This document shows positions 7,575 to 16,398 of a DNA stretch of 64,000 nucleotides, one piece after another (position 1 is the first letter of the stretch; every line of letters begins with the position of its first letter). A program made the translations under genes and the position numbers. The notes under the pieces were generated by a model that did not search any database, was not told the DNA's origin, and worked only from the letters and a program-made list of their open reading frames with translations. Origin of the DNA: an uncultured Gammaproteobacteria bacterium (GTDB taxonomy: Bacteria > Pseudomonadota > Gammaproteobacteria > Arenicellales > JAANXG01); contig CAMYKW010000006.1 in assembly GCA_947259175.1 (NCBI GenBank), positions 1-64,000 of the forward strand, read 5' to 3'.

Positions 7575-8348
7575 CTACCGTTTCGCATGGGAGAACAGCG
7601 CGAAGAAATTCTCCGTTGTCGCCGCCGCCAGCTCCGCGGTTTCCATGCCCCGTAATTGCGCGACAAATTCCGCCGTGTGGCGTACGAACGCCGGTTCGTT
7701 GGTCTTGCCGCGATGCGGCGCCGGCGCGAGATATGGGCAATCGGTCTCCACCATGATGCGGTCCAACGGCGCTTTACGCGCCACTTCCTGTAGGATCGTG
7801 GCGCTGTTGAAGGTGACGATGCCGGAAAACGAGATATAAAACCCCAGATCCAGCGCCTGCGTCGCCATTTCCCAATCGCCGGTGAAACAATGCATCACCC
7901 CGCCCGACTCCCGGGCGCGATGATCGCGCAACCACCGCATGGTGTCGGTCGCCGCGTCCCGGCTGTGGACAATCAGGGGTTTACCGGCCAGTCTCGCGGC
8001 TTGGATATGTCGCCGGAACCGTTCGCGCTGCCAATCCAGTTGACCGCGGCTGCGGAAGTAATCCAGTCCGGTTTCGCCAATGGCGACAATGTCGTCGTCC
8101 TCGGCCACGCGCGCGAGTTCCTCTACATCCGGGTCCGCCCCGCCCTGTTCATTGGGATGCACGCCGACGGAGGCAAAGATGTTTTCATGTTGTTGCGCCA
8201 GTTTATGCACTTGCGGAAAGTCTTCCATGTTGACGGATACGCATAGCATGTAGGCGACGCGGTTCCGGCGCGCACGTTCGAGTACGGCGGGCAACGTCGC
8301 CCCCAAGGGCTCGAAGTTGATGTGGCAATGTGAGTCAACAAGCTCCAT
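7575..8348 (-). CDS. TatD family metal-dependent hydrolase
   Basis: A protein of 257 residues starting MELVDSHCHINF, which contains the metal-binding DSHCH motif of TatD enzymes. Further hallmarks are the GETGLDYF segment (metal ligand glutamate), VHSRDA and VMHCFTGDWE (histidine ligands) and VETDCPYLAPAPHRGK, where the aspartate completes the two-metal site. TatD/YcfH proteins are 3'-5' DNA/RNA exonucleases and D-aminoacyl-tRNA deacylase-like hydrolases of uncertain main role. The gene closes the rpmF-to-tatD block exactly as ycfH does in E. coli, 24 bases after pilZ. A GTG three codons upstream is an alternative start. Confidence 0.93.
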   Translation of the reverse strand: MELVDSHCHINFEPLGATLPAVLERARRNRVAYMLCVSVNMEDFPQVHKLAQQHENIFASVGVHPNEQGGADPDVEELARVAEDDDIVAIGETGLDYFRSRGQLDWQRERFRRHIQAARLAGKPLIVHSRDAATDTMRWLRDHRARESGGVMHCFTGDWEMATQALDLGFYISFSGIVTFNSATILQEVARKAPLDRIMVETDCPYLAPAPHRGKTNEPAFVRHTAEFVAQLRGMETAELAAATTENFFALFSHAKR

Positions 8349-8372
8349 GGCACCCACCGGCCGGCCGTATCG

Positions 8373-8762
8373 CTACATCGTGTGTGTGGGCCGGTCCGAC
8401 TTCAGCGCGCCGCCAAGCATCGCCTCGATTCTGGTGCGCGCTACGCCGGAGTCCTTCTGGCTGAATTGAATTCCCACCCCGGCGGCGCGGTTACCCTGTG
8501 CGCCAATCGGAGTCAGCCACACCACGTGGCCCGCGACCGGAATCTTCTCCTTTTCCTCCAGCAAGGTGAGGAGCATGAACACCTCCTCGCCCAGCTTGTA
8601 TTGTTTATTGCTCGGTATGAACAGTCCGCCACCCTTCAGGAACGGCATGTATGCTGCGTACAGGGCGCTTTTGTCCTTTATTGTCAATGACAGCACGGTA
8701 GGCCGCGGACCACCGTCGCCGTTGGTGCTGTCTATGGTTATGTTGGTTTTGTCGTCCGCCAT
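8373..8762 (-). CDS. pilZ: PilZ domain protein
   Basis: A 129-residue single-domain protein. The pattern 'LSLTIKDKSALYAAYMPFLKGGGLFIP' with '...EEVFMLLTLLEEKEKIPVAGHVVWLTP' and 'GVGIQF' is that of the short PilZ protein found between holB and tatD in many gammaproteobacteria, needed for type IV pilus assembly in Pseudomonas. The canonical c-di-GMP motif RxxxR is not present at the N-terminus, consistent with that subgroup, which does not bind c-di-GMP. It starts one base after the holB stop, so it is cotranscribed with tmk-holB. No pilus genes are in the window. Confidence 0.88.
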   Translation of the reverse strand: MADDKTNITIDSTNGDGGPRPTVLSLTIKDKSALYAAYMPFLKGGGLFIPSNKQYKLGEEVFMLLTLLEEKEKIPVAGHVVWLTPIGAQGNRAAGVGIQFSQKDSGVARTRIEAMLGGALKSDRPTHTM

Positions 8763-8763
8763 G

Positions 8764-9804
8764 TTACCGTCGCAGCTTCATACCCAACCCGCCGACGCGA
8801 ATCAGCATATCTTCCATTATCAGATTCTGGTCGACTGGAGACTCGATAAGCTGCTTCGTTCGCCCCAGGCGATCACACAGATCGAACAGGGCGGTCACGT
8901 TAATGCGATTCTTTATCTCTTGCAAGCGTCTCAGCGCGTCCGGGTTGTACAGTGTCACGGGTTCGTCGCAAAAAACAACCCGCACCATGTCCACCAAAAA
9001 CCGATGCAACCAGTCCAGGCTCATGGCTACGTCGGATCGATGCCATTTGGCAGCAACCCCCAGAGGATCTTGCCGATCCTCCATCAACTGTAGCACATCG
9101 TTCATCCATTCACTCCGTTGCGCCAAGAATCCGGCATCGTGGAGCTGTTTGGCGCGCAGGGGCGCGCCGCCGGCCAGCGCAAGCAGCACGTCGGCGTCGG
9201 CGCCCGGCAAGTCCTGATCGAGCAGCCACGCCCGGGACGCCGCGGCATCCGGCACCGGAAAATCCACCGGGCTGCAGCGGCTGATGATCGTGGCCGGAAG
9301 CTGGTGCGGCTTGGCGCTGACAAGCAGAAAAAGGGTTCGCTCCGGCGGTTCCTCCAAGATCTTCAGCAAGGCGTTGGAGGAATTGGCATTCATGCACTCC
9401 GCCGGTGAAATTAGCACGCATTTGTTCTCCCCGGTATGCGCCCGGGTTGCGACCCGCGCGATTAATTCCCGTATCTGGTCGACGCTGATCACGGACTTTG
9501 GTTTGCCCTTCCCCGCGCTTACGTAACGCAACGCATATTGTTCCAGCGGGCCTTCCGCTTCTACGCACTGTTGTTCCGGCATCAGCACGTGAAAATCCGG
9601 ATGCGACCCTGCGGCAAACAAGCGTTGTGCCGTTGCCGCATCGGCGGCGCCCTCCATCAAAAGATACCGCGCGAATTCGATCGCGGTGGTGGTCTTGCCT
9701 ACACCCGGCGGGCCCATCAACAGCCACGCATGGGTGGTGCGCCCAGGATACCGGATCAATGTATCCCAGATCGGACGATTCCACGGATGGATGGATTTAC
9801 TCAC
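8764..9804 (-). CDS. holB: DNA polymerase III subunit delta'
   Basis: A 346-residue clamp-loader subunit. It begins HPWNRPIWDTL, the usual delta' entry, followed by the P-loop-like GPPGVGKTTT (31-40), the AEC/NA segment AECMNANSSNALLKILEEPP typical of sensor regions, and the SRC motif in IISRCSPVDFP. The C-terminal collar domain is present. E. coli delta' (334 residues) does not hydrolyse ATP despite related motifs. The GTG start overlaps the tmk stop by eight bases, giving tight coupling. The Cys-rich zinc module of some delta' proteins is not seen here. Confidence 0.93.
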   Translation of the reverse strand: MSKSIHPWNRPIWDTLIRYPGRTTHAWLLMGPPGVGKTTTAIEFARYLLMEGAADAATAQRLFAAGSHPDFHVLMPEQQCVEAEGPLEQYALRYVSAGKGKPKSVISVDQIRELIARVATRAHTGENKCVLISPAECMNANSSNALLKILEEPPERTLFLLVSAKPHQLPATIISRCSPVDFPVPDAAASRAWLLDQDLPGADADVLLALAGGAPLRAKQLHDAGFLAQRSEWMNDVLQLMEDRQDPLGVAAKWHRSDVAMSLDWLHRFLVDMVRVVFCDEPVTLYNPDALRRLQEIKNRINVTALFDLCDRLGRTKQLIESPVDQNLIMEDMLIRVGGLGMKLRR

Positions 9805-10444
9805 AACCCACGGACCTCAAAAATGCCGCTACGTGCGACTGTACTTGATGCACCACTTGTTCCAGCGGGCGGGAAGCATCGATTACCTTGATGCGTCGTG
9901 GATGTCTTTCCGCGAGTTCAAGGTATTCTCTGCGAACAGCCTGTTTGAATGCATCTTGCTCCGCTTCGAAGCGATCGGCTTGGCCGCGCTGCTGGGCGCG
10001 GACGTTGCCGGTGTCGACATCGACGTCGAATAACAATGTGAGATCCGGTTGCAGGGTTCCCTGGACCATAGCTTCGAGTAATGCGATGGAATCCACAGGA
10101 ATGCCCCGCCCGCCGCCCTGGTAGGCATAGGTGGCGTCGGTGAAGCGATCGCACAATACCCACTTGCCGGAATCCAGTGCCGGCTCGATCACTTCGTAAA
10201 TATGTTGCGCGCGGGCGGCAAAAATCGTCAACAGTTCGGTGATGGGTGCAATGTCCATATCGTCCCGGTTTAATACGATCTCGCGCAACGCCTCGCCACA
10301 TGGCGTGCCACCAGGTTCGCGGGTTTCAATGAACCGGACGCCGGCTTGTTCGAGGATATCGCGGATTACGGGCAAATTTGTTGTTTTCCCGGCGCCATCC
10401 TGCCCTTCCACGGTGATGAATCGTCCGCGGGACGTTTGTGACAT
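9797..10444 (-). CDS. tmk: dTMP kinase (thymidylate kinase)
   Basis: A 215-residue kinase that phosphorylates dTMP to dTDP. The P-loop EGQDGAGKTT lies near residues 13-22, followed by the substrate-binding ETREPGGTP and the DR(F) motif in VLCDRFTDATYAYQGGGRG, where the lid/substrate loop continues. The C-terminus includes RRIKVIDASRPLEQV, usual for the family. Length and all motifs are normal. It begins four bases after the mltG stop and overlaps holB. Neighbours on both sides match the standard pabC-mltG-tmk-holB order. Confidence 0.95.
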   Translation of the reverse strand: MSQTSRGRFITVEGQDGAGKTTNLPVIRDILEQAGVRFIETREPGGTPCGEALREIVLNRDDMDIAPITELLTIFAARAQHIYEVIEPALDSGKWVLCDRFTDATYAYQGGGRGIPVDSIALLEAMVQGTLQPDLTLLFDVDVDTGNVRAQQRGQADRFEAEQDAFKQAVRREYLELAERHPRRIKVIDASRPLEQVVHQVQSHVAAFLRSVGCE

Positions 10445-10447
10445 GAA

Positions 10448-11482
10448 TTAATTCCTCTCGACTTCGGGGGAAGCGGAATTTACCGTCGATTTTCCACCCA
10501 GTTGATATTGAGCCACCGCCCGGTTATGCGCCGCCAATGTCGAGGAGAACTCATGACTGCCGTCGCCGCGGGCTACGAAATATAAAGCCGACGTTTCAGC
10601 GGGATGCAGCGCCGCATGCAACGCATCGCCACCGGGCATGGCGATCGGTGTCGGCGGCAGCCCTTTGCGCACGTAGGTATTATAGGGGGTGTCGGTGCGC
10701 AGGTGTTCGCGGGTCAAATTGCCGTCAAATTCCTCTCCCAGGCCGTATATCACCGTTGGATCCGTTTGCAGGCGCATGCCTTTTGTCAATCGGTTGTGAA
10801 ATACCGCTGAGATCAAATGCCGTTCTTCGGCTACGCCGGTTTCCTTTTCGATGATCGAGGCCAGCACCAGGGCCTCTTGAGGCGATCGTAACGGTGTCTG
10901 CGGCGGGCGATTGTCCCATTCATGGGTCAGACGTTCGTGCATGCGCCGATGGGCCAGGCGCAATATGTCCAGGTCATTGGTGTCCGCCGTGTAGAAATAC
11001 GTGTCCGGATAGAAACGGCCCTCGAAATGCTGCGACGACGCTCCCAGCAATGCCATGATCTGCTGATCGCTGACGTCGGTCAACGTCTGCCGCAGCTTGG
11101 ACGCCGCCCGTAGCGCCGCTCGCAGCTGCGCGAAGGTCCAGCCTTCGATAAACGTCAACCCGTACTGCACCACCCTCCCCTCTACGGTCTGGCGCAGCAG
11201 TTGCTCCAGGGTAATGCCGGATTGGAAACGATATTCCCCGGCTTTGACATCGCGCGTGTATCCCTTGGCGTACGCCCAGGCGATAAGCGAATACGGTTCT
11301 TCGATCACCTCCCTGGCCATCAGTTGTTGCGCAAGCTGCCTGACACCGCTGCCCGGCGGGATCACATAGGGTTCTGCGCCGGGATCCAGTGAGCGGGTGC
11401 CCGCCCAGTAGGCGTAGCCAGCGACCGCGAGTAACGCCGCCAGTAGCGCAAAGACCAGAGTACTAAGCAACGATCGCAACAT
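10448..11482 (-). CDS. mltG: endolytic transglycosylase MltG
   Basis: About 344 residues. An N-terminal membrane anchor (MLRSLLSTLVFALLAALLAV) precedes a LysM-like segment with IPPGSGVRQLAQQL and the YceG/MltG domain. The catalytic glutamate lies in LVLASIIEKETG, and the later YNTYVRKGLPPTPIAMPGGDAL block is a family signature. MltG cuts nascent peptidoglycan strands at the inner membrane and may set glycan chain length. The start is the ATG that begins the anchor; it overlaps the 3' end of pabC by 20 bases, so translation is likely coupled. The 22 residues upstream in the same frame do not match the family. Confidence 0.93.
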   Translation of the reverse strand: MLRSLLSTLVFALLAALLAVAGYAYWAGTRSLDPGAEPYVIPPGSGVRQLAQQLMAREVIEEPYSLIAWAYAKGYTRDVKAGEYRFQSGITLEQLLRQTVEGRVVQYGLTFIEGWTFAQLRAALRAASKLRQTLTDVSDQQIMALLGASSQHFEGRFYPDTYFYTADTNDLDILRLAHRRMHERLTHEWDNRPPQTPLRSPQEALVLASIIEKETGVAEERHLISAVFHNRLTKGMRLQTDPTVIYGLGEEFDGNLTREHLRTDTPYNTYVRKGLPPTPIAMPGGDALHAALHPAETSALYFVARGDGSHEFSSTLAAHNRAVAQYQLGGKSTVNSASPEVERN

Positions 11483-12296
11483 GGCCGTCACGAATTCTAT
11501 CCTGTAGCTGCCGGGTAACCGCCCCGACGAGGAATCGGCGATGGGCAATGCGATTGATCGGCCAAATTCCGATGAGGCTGTTGGTCACAAACGCCTCCTC
11601 GGCCTGTAACAGGTCCTCAAGTCGGATCCGGCATTCATGCGCAGCCAATCCCAGATCGCGAGCCAGCCGCAGGATTTCCGCGCGCACAACGCCTCTTATC
11701 CCGCAACGATCCACTAACGGTGTCACCACCGCGCCCGCCGCAACCATGAAGATATTACTCATGGTACCCGCGACGACCGTGCCTTCCTGATCCAGCATTA
11801 ATCCCTCCGCATGTTCGTCCGCCCATTCGGCACGAGCAACGATCTGCTCCAGCCGGTTGAGGTGTTTGATTCCCGCCAATCGGGGCTGATGGCCCAGGCG
11901 CGAATCGCAAATGCGCACCGACACCCCTTTGCGTGTGTGCGAGTCTGGAAACTCGGGCCAAGGATACAGACCCAAGATGCAAGCGGGTGAACTTCCCGCA
12001 GGCGGTCGGTACCCGCGGTTTCCCGTGCCCCGTGTCACGATGATCTTCATCACTCCCTGCTCGACTTGCTTCGCCGCTTCTTCGGCCTGGCGGCGGACAT
12101 CCTGTAGGTCGGGAACGGATTCAAAGCACAGCCGGTCACAGCCCATTTGTAGCCGCTCGAGATGGGCGTCCAGCAACAGGGGGCGCGCCTGATGCACGGC
12201 CAGAGTTTCGAATACGCCATCTCCGTAGTGTAATCCCCGATCGGTGAGGGTCAGACTCTGCGCCGGTGCGCCGTTTATCCAGTGTGTTATCGTCAT
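11463..12296 (-). CDS. pabC: aminodeoxychorismate lyase
   Basis: A 277-residue fold-type IV PLP enzyme that releases p-aminobenzoate and pyruvate from aminodeoxychorismate for folate synthesis. The N-terminus MTITHWINGAPAQSLTLTDRG and GDGVFETL are classical; K144 in GIKHLNRLEQ is the PLP lysine; the phosphate loop GTMSNIFMV (about 176-184) follows. The ATG chosen sits eight bases after the pabB stop and starts the family-conserved part; the frame remains open for 29 more codons upstream inside pabB. Complete and normal in length. Confidence 0.92.
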   Translation of the reverse strand: MTITHWINGAPAQSLTLTDRGLHYGDGVFETLAVHQARPLLLDAHLERLQMGCDRLCFESVPDLQDVRRQAEEAAKQVEQGVMKIIVTRGTGNRGYRPPAGSSPACILGLYPWPEFPDSHTRKGVSVRICDSRLGHQPRLAGIKHLNRLEQIVARAEWADEHAEGLMLDQEGTVVAGTMSNIFMVAAGAVVTPLVDRCGIRGVVRAEILRLARDLGLAAHECRIRLEDLLQAEEAFVTNSLIGIWPINRIAHRRFLVGAVTRQLQDRIRDGHVAIVA

Positions 12297-12303
12297 ATCG
12301 ATG

Positions 12304-13677
12304 TCAACCGAGAGCGCGTAGCATGCCCTCGGCCTTGCTTCTTGTTTCCGCGAGCTCCCGGTACGGCTGCGAATCAGCGACAATCCCGGCGCCTGCGCGC
12401 AGCTCGATTTTCCCCGGGCGCCAGGTCATGGTGCGAATTAGAATATTCAAGTCCATATCGCCGTTTCGGTTCAAATAACCCATGGCGCCGGTGTACGCGC
12501 CGCGCCTGGCGTGTTCCAGTTCCCGGATGATTTCCATACAGCGCACCTTCGGGCAACCGGTAATCGTGCCCCCGGGGAACACGGCGCGAATCACCGCACC
12601 CGGCGACGTGCCCTTCCGCAGACGTCCACGCACCTCCGAGACAATGTGGTGCACGTGCCGGTAACTTTCGATGGTCATGAACTCGGATACCTCCACGGAT
12701 CCCGTCTCGCACACGCGACCGAGGTCGTTGCGCTCCAAATCTAACAGCATCACATGCTCCGCCCGCTCCTTCGGATGATGCAGGAGTTTGCGCGCTTGAT
12801 TGATATCGTCACTGTGTTTTTTGCTTCGGGGATGGGTGCCGGCGATGGGCCGTGTGCGTATGCGGTGCCTCGTCGTTTGTACCAGCCGTTCCGGCGATGA
12901 CGACAGGACCGCCGCGTCCCCGCGCCAATGCATCAGACCGGCGAACGGAGCGGGGTTGCTCTCACACAAACGACGATACACGTCCACCGGCCGGGCTTCA
13001 CATGCTATCTGGGCACGCCAGGCGCGGGAGATGTTTACCTGAAATACGTCGCCGGCGCGGATGTAATGTTTGATCTTTTCGACGCCATCGATGAACCGTG
13101 CCGCATCGTCTTCCTCGATCGCAACGCCGCCGCGCAGTGCCTGGTTGCGTTTCAGGTCTTTGATTCGCTCGAGGTCGAACTTCAACTGGCTCAGCCGATC
13201 CGCAGCTCCGCGTTCGGTGATCAAAAACGTCTTCAGTGTTTGATGATCATTGACCACGACGGTGGCGATTCTAACCATCGCCGCGGTCGGCAATCCATCC
13301 GCGGCGGGAATGTTCGGCGCAAGACGCAACCGTGGTTCGATCTGATGCGCGAGTTCGTAAGCGAGAAATACGAACCATCCGCCGACAAACGGCGCGTCGA
13401 TATCCGCAACATGGTCATCCCGCTCGGCTGACCACAACCGATCCAGGCAGCTTAGAAAGTCGGCACCATCCTGGGGCGCGCCGTCCAAATAGGTAATCAG
13501 ATCTCGCTCCAGACTCAGTCGCCTGCCGGGGAAGGCGAATAATATGTCGAAGCGGTTGCTGGCGCCGGTAGGATGCACGCTTTGCAGGAGAAACGGGTAT
13601 CGTTCAGGATCAAGTTGACACAATCGATCCAAACCCGGGGTGAAATCGATTTCCTCGACGATGATGGAACGGGTCAT
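12304..13677 (-). CDS. pabB: aminodeoxychorismate synthase component I
   Basis: A 457-residue chorismate-binding enzyme that aminates chorismate using ammonia supplied by PabA. The C-terminal half has all family blocks: IRAGDVFQVNISRAW, SPERLVQ, RPIAGTHPRS, LLDLERNDLGRVC, HHIVSEVRGRL, FPGGTITGCPKVR and YTGAMGYLN. The catalytic lysine type (PIAGT with a preceding TRP) marks PabB rather than anthranilate synthase. pabA is not in the window. The gene lies between fabF and pabC, a common gammaproteobacterial arrangement, and probably forms one unit with pabC-mltG-tmk-holB. Confidence 0.92.
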   Translation of the reverse strand: MTRSIIVEEIDFTPGLDRLCQLDPERYPFLLQSVHPTGASNRFDILFAFPGRRLSLERDLITYLDGAPQDGADFLSCLDRLWSAERDDHVADIDAPFVGGWFVFLAYELAHQIEPRLRLAPNIPAADGLPTAAMVRIATVVVNDHQTLKTFLITERGAADRLSQLKFDLERIKDLKRNQALRGGVAIEEDDAARFIDGVEKIKHYIRAGDVFQVNISRAWRAQIACEARPVDVYRRLCESNPAPFAGLMHWRGDAAVLSSSPERLVQTTRHRIRTRPIAGTHPRSKKHSDDINQARKLLHHPKERAEHVMLLDLERNDLGRVCETGSVEVSEFMTIESYRHVHHIVSEVRGRLRKGTSPGAVIRAVFPGGTITGCPKVRCMEIIRELEHARRGAYTGAMGYLNRNGDMDLNILIRTMTWRPGKIELRAGAGIVADSQPYRELAETRSKAEGMLRALG

Positions 13678-13763
13678 GGATCGCCTGTGACCGGGTGCCG
13701 CGCTAGTCTGACCACGGCTTCAGTTCAACCAGCGCCTGTTTACAGTACGCGAGTGAATCGAGC

Positions 13764-15005
13764 TCACACGAAACGTTTGAAAGCTAGTGTTCCATTGGTT
13801 CCCCCGAACCCGAAGGAATTACTCAGGGCTGTGCGGAGCTCCATTTCCCGAGCCTGATGGGGAATGTAGTCGAGGTCGCATTCGGCATCCTGGGAATCGA
13901 GGTTTATAGTGGGTGGCGCGATCTGGTGATACAGACTCAATGCCGTAAACGCGGCTTCCACACCACCGGCGGCGCCGAGCAGATGGCCGATCATCGATTT
14001 GGTGGAACTAATCGCCAGTTTCGGCGCGTGATCGCCGAACGCTTTTTTTATCGCCAACGTCTCGGCGACATCACCCAAAGGCGTTGACGTTCCGTGAGCG
14101 TTGATATAATCGACATCGCTTGGATTCAGCCCGGCGTTGCGCAGGCAGTTGGCCATACACAAGGCGGCGCCCGCGCCATCGGGTTGCGGACTGGTAATGT
14201 GATAGGCGTCGGCGCTCATGCCGTAACCGGCGACTTCCGCGTAGACGCGCGCACCGCGTGACGTGGCATTTTCCAGCTCTTCCAGCACGACGACGCCGGC
14301 GCCCTCGCCCACCACAAAACCGTCGCGATCACTGTCCCAGGGGCGGCTGGCGGCCTGTGGGTCGTCGTTTCGGAAACTCAAGGCTTTGGCGTTCGAGAAG
14401 CCGGCTACCGCGGTCGGTGTAATCGCGGCTTCGGCGCCACCAGCCAGCATCACATCGGCATCGCCGAATTCGATCAGCCGCGCCGCATCACCGATGGAAT
14501 GTGTCGATGTCGCGCACGCCGTGACCGTGGATAGATTCGGTCCCCGGAGGCCGTAGATAATGGAAAGGTTTCCGGAGATCATGTTGATGATCGCCATCGG
14601 CACATAGAACGGAGACACGCGCCGCGGGCCCTTCTGGTTCATCAGGGATGTTGTTTTCTCGATTGTCTCCACGCCACCAATACCCGAGCCGATATGCGCA
14701 CCCATCCGGTCGGCGTTGTCGTCGGTGACCTCGAGCCCCGAGTCCCGCATCGCTTCCATGCCCGCGGCGACACCGAATTGGATGAATCGATCCATACGGC
14801 GGGCGTCCTTGCTCGTCAGATGCTCGCCGATGTCAAAGTCGGTGACTTCGCCGGCGATCCTGCTGGCGATGCCCTGTGGATCAAAGCGGGTGATCGGCCC
14901 AATTCCACTTCTACCGGCAACAATGTCGCGCCAATTGTTCTCGGTCCCGACGCCCAGTGGCGCGATAATACCAATTCCGGTTATGACAACGCGTCGTTTC
15001 GACAT
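13764..15005 (-). CDS. fabF: beta-ketoacyl-ACP synthase II
   Basis: A 413-residue condensing enzyme that elongates acyl-ACP with malonyl-ACP. The nucleophile is C164 in VTACATSTHS; the two catalytic histidines lie in INAHGTSTPLGD and in SMIGHLLGAAGG, and the C-terminal NSFGFGGTNGTL loop is present. Length matches E. coli FabF. It is separated from acpP by 180 bases including a strong terminator, so it probably has its own promoter or depends on read-through. Nothing unusual is visible in the protein. Confidence 0.96.
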   Translation of the reverse strand: MSKRRVVITGIGIIAPLGVGTENNWRDIVAGRSGIGPITRFDPQGIASRIAGEVTDFDIGEHLTSKDARRMDRFIQFGVAAGMEAMRDSGLEVTDDNADRMGAHIGSGIGGVETIEKTTSLMNQKGPRRVSPFYVPMAIINMISGNLSIIYGLRGPNLSTVTACATSTHSIGDAARLIEFGDADVMLAGGAEAAITPTAVAGFSNAKALSFRNDDPQAASRPWDSDRDGFVVGEGAGVVVLEELENATSRGARVYAEVAGYGMSADAYHITSPQPDGAGAALCMANCLRNAGLNPSDVDYINAHGTSTPLGDVAETLAIKKAFGDHAPKLAISSTKSMIGHLLGAAGGVEAAFTALSLYHQIAPPTINLDSQDAECDLDYIPHQAREMELRTALSNSFGFGGTNGTLAFKRFV

Positions 15006-15130
15006 GGTCTTAGCCTGAACCCGGCGCTAACAGTTCTATTTCTATGATGGAGCGCTGAGGATGTGACCGCTTGGTATCCAAAAAAAGAAAGGCGGGAGAC
15101 CCGGGTGCAATACATTGCTCTGGTTCAAAT

Positions 15131-15164
15131 AAAAAGCCGCCGCCCCGTCGATGAGGCGGCGGCT
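15131..15164 (-). terminator. Rho-independent terminator downstream of acpP
   Basis: Read on the minus strand, a perfect ten-base-pair GC-rich stem (AGCCGCCGCC / GGCGGCGGCT) closes a short loop and is followed by TTTTTATTT. It lies about 20 bases after the acpP stop. The structure would end or attenuate transcription between acpP and fabF, allowing acpP to be made at a much higher level than fabF. Confidence 0.9.
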
Positions 15165-15185
15165 GGCATGCTTACGCTGGATGCA

Positions 15186-15425
15186 TCAGGCGGTCGCGTG
15201 GGCCTGAATGTAATCGATTGCCTGTTGTACCGTGGTGATTTTTTCCGCTTCCTCATCAGGAATTTCGGTATCGAACTCTTCTTCCAGAGCCATTACCAAC
15301 TCCACGGTATCCAAAGAGTCTGCGCCCAAATCATCGACGAACGAGGCTTCGGGCGTCACTTGTTCTTCCCCCACGCCGAGTTGTTCCACTACGATTTTTT
15401 TGACGCGTTCATCGACACTGCTCAT
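15186..15425 (-). CDS. acpP: acyl carrier protein
   Basis: A 79-residue, very acidic helical protein that carries growing acyl chains on 4'-phosphopantetheine. The attachment serine is S37 in the strictly conserved [20 protein letters not shown] region. The gene has an excellent ribosome binding site (GGAGGAAA about nine bases before the ATG), in keeping with very high expression, and is followed by a strong terminator. A 146-base interval separates it from fabG, so a separate acpP promoter is likely. Confidence 0.98.
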   Translation of the reverse strand: MSSVDERVKKIVVEQLGVGEEQVTPEASFVDDLGADSLDTVELVMALEEEFDTEIPDEEAEKITTVQQAIDYIQAHATA

Positions 15426-15571
15426 CGGTATTATTTCCTCCGTATCTTGGCGAGCCTTGAAGGCCGCATAGTTAACAACAAACCAGCTTACAAGTCCAAT
15501 CCAAACATCTTCACTATGGCTCTTGAGAATGCTCTGTTATACCCGACAACTATATGATTTATATGGTATAT

Positions 15572-16327
15572 CTAACTGGCCATGTACATTCCGCCGTTGA
15601 TGTGCAGGGTGGCGCCGGTAACATAGCCGGCCGCCGGAGACGCCAGGAAAACCACCGCGTGAGCGATATCATCGACGCTCCCCAGCCGCCCTAAAGGGAT
15701 CTGCGCCAACATCGCATCGCGCTGTTCGTCATCCAGCCGGCGGGTCATATCGGTGTCAATAAAGCCCGGCGCCACAGTGTTGACGGTGACATTGCGGCCC
15801 GCGATTTCTCGCGCCAGAGATTTGGTGAATCCGATTATTCCCGCCTTCGCCGCGGCATAATTGCACTGACCCGCATTGCCTGAAACACCGACTACCGAGG
15901 CGATGTTGATGATCCGCCCCCGGCGCAGTTTAGTCATCCCACGAAGACACGCCTTTGACATGTGGTAGATTGACTTGAGATTGGTATTCAGCACCTCATC
16001 CCACTCCTGCTCCTTCATACGCAGTAATAGATTGTCGCGGGTAATGCCTGCGTTGTTCACCAGCACCGTCGGGGGGGCCAGTTCAGTGTTGATGCGTTTG
16101 ACCAGATCCGCACCCGCCGCAGCATCGGTGACATCCAGAACCGCCCCAAACCCGTTGATATTGTTCTTCCGCATGTAGCCGTCGATGGTCTGTGAGCCGC
16201 TTTCGGTGGTCGCGGTCCCCACCACGGCGGCACCATGCTCAGCCAGCGCCACGGCGATGGCTCGCCCGATACCTCGCGTTGCACCAGTCACTAAGCAAAT
16301 TTCGTTGTCCAGCGAAAATGCGCCCAT
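15572..16327 (-). CDS. fabG: 3-oxoacyl-ACP reductase
   Basis: A 251-residue SDR that reduces 3-oxoacyl-ACP with NADPH. TGATRGIG at 14-21, NNAG at about 91-94 (after VLVNN), S144 and the Y157/K161 pair in NYAAAKAG are all present. The fatty-acid-specific ITRDNLLLRMKEQEWDEV and GFIDTDMTRRL blocks separate it from other SDRs. It lies 71 bases downstream of fabH; fabD, which normally sits between them, is missing. Confidence 0.96.
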   Translation of the reverse strand: MGAFSLDNEICLVTGATRGIGRAIAVALAEHGAAVVGTATTESGSQTIDGYMRKNNINGFGAVLDVTDAAAGADLVKRINTELAPPTVLVNNAGITRDNLLLRMKEQEWDEVLNTNLKSIYHMSKACLRGMTKLRRGRIINIASVVGVSGNAGQCNYAAAKAGIIGFTKSLAREIAGRNVTVNTVAPGFIDTDMTRRLDDEQRDAMLAQIPLGRLGSVDDIAHAVVFLASPAAGYVTGATLHINGGMYMAS

Positions 16328-16398
16328 ATAATTTTATCCGACTCAATAAACCACTGTTGTATTCATGTCCCGGTACTTGCTCAGCGAAGCGAACCCGC

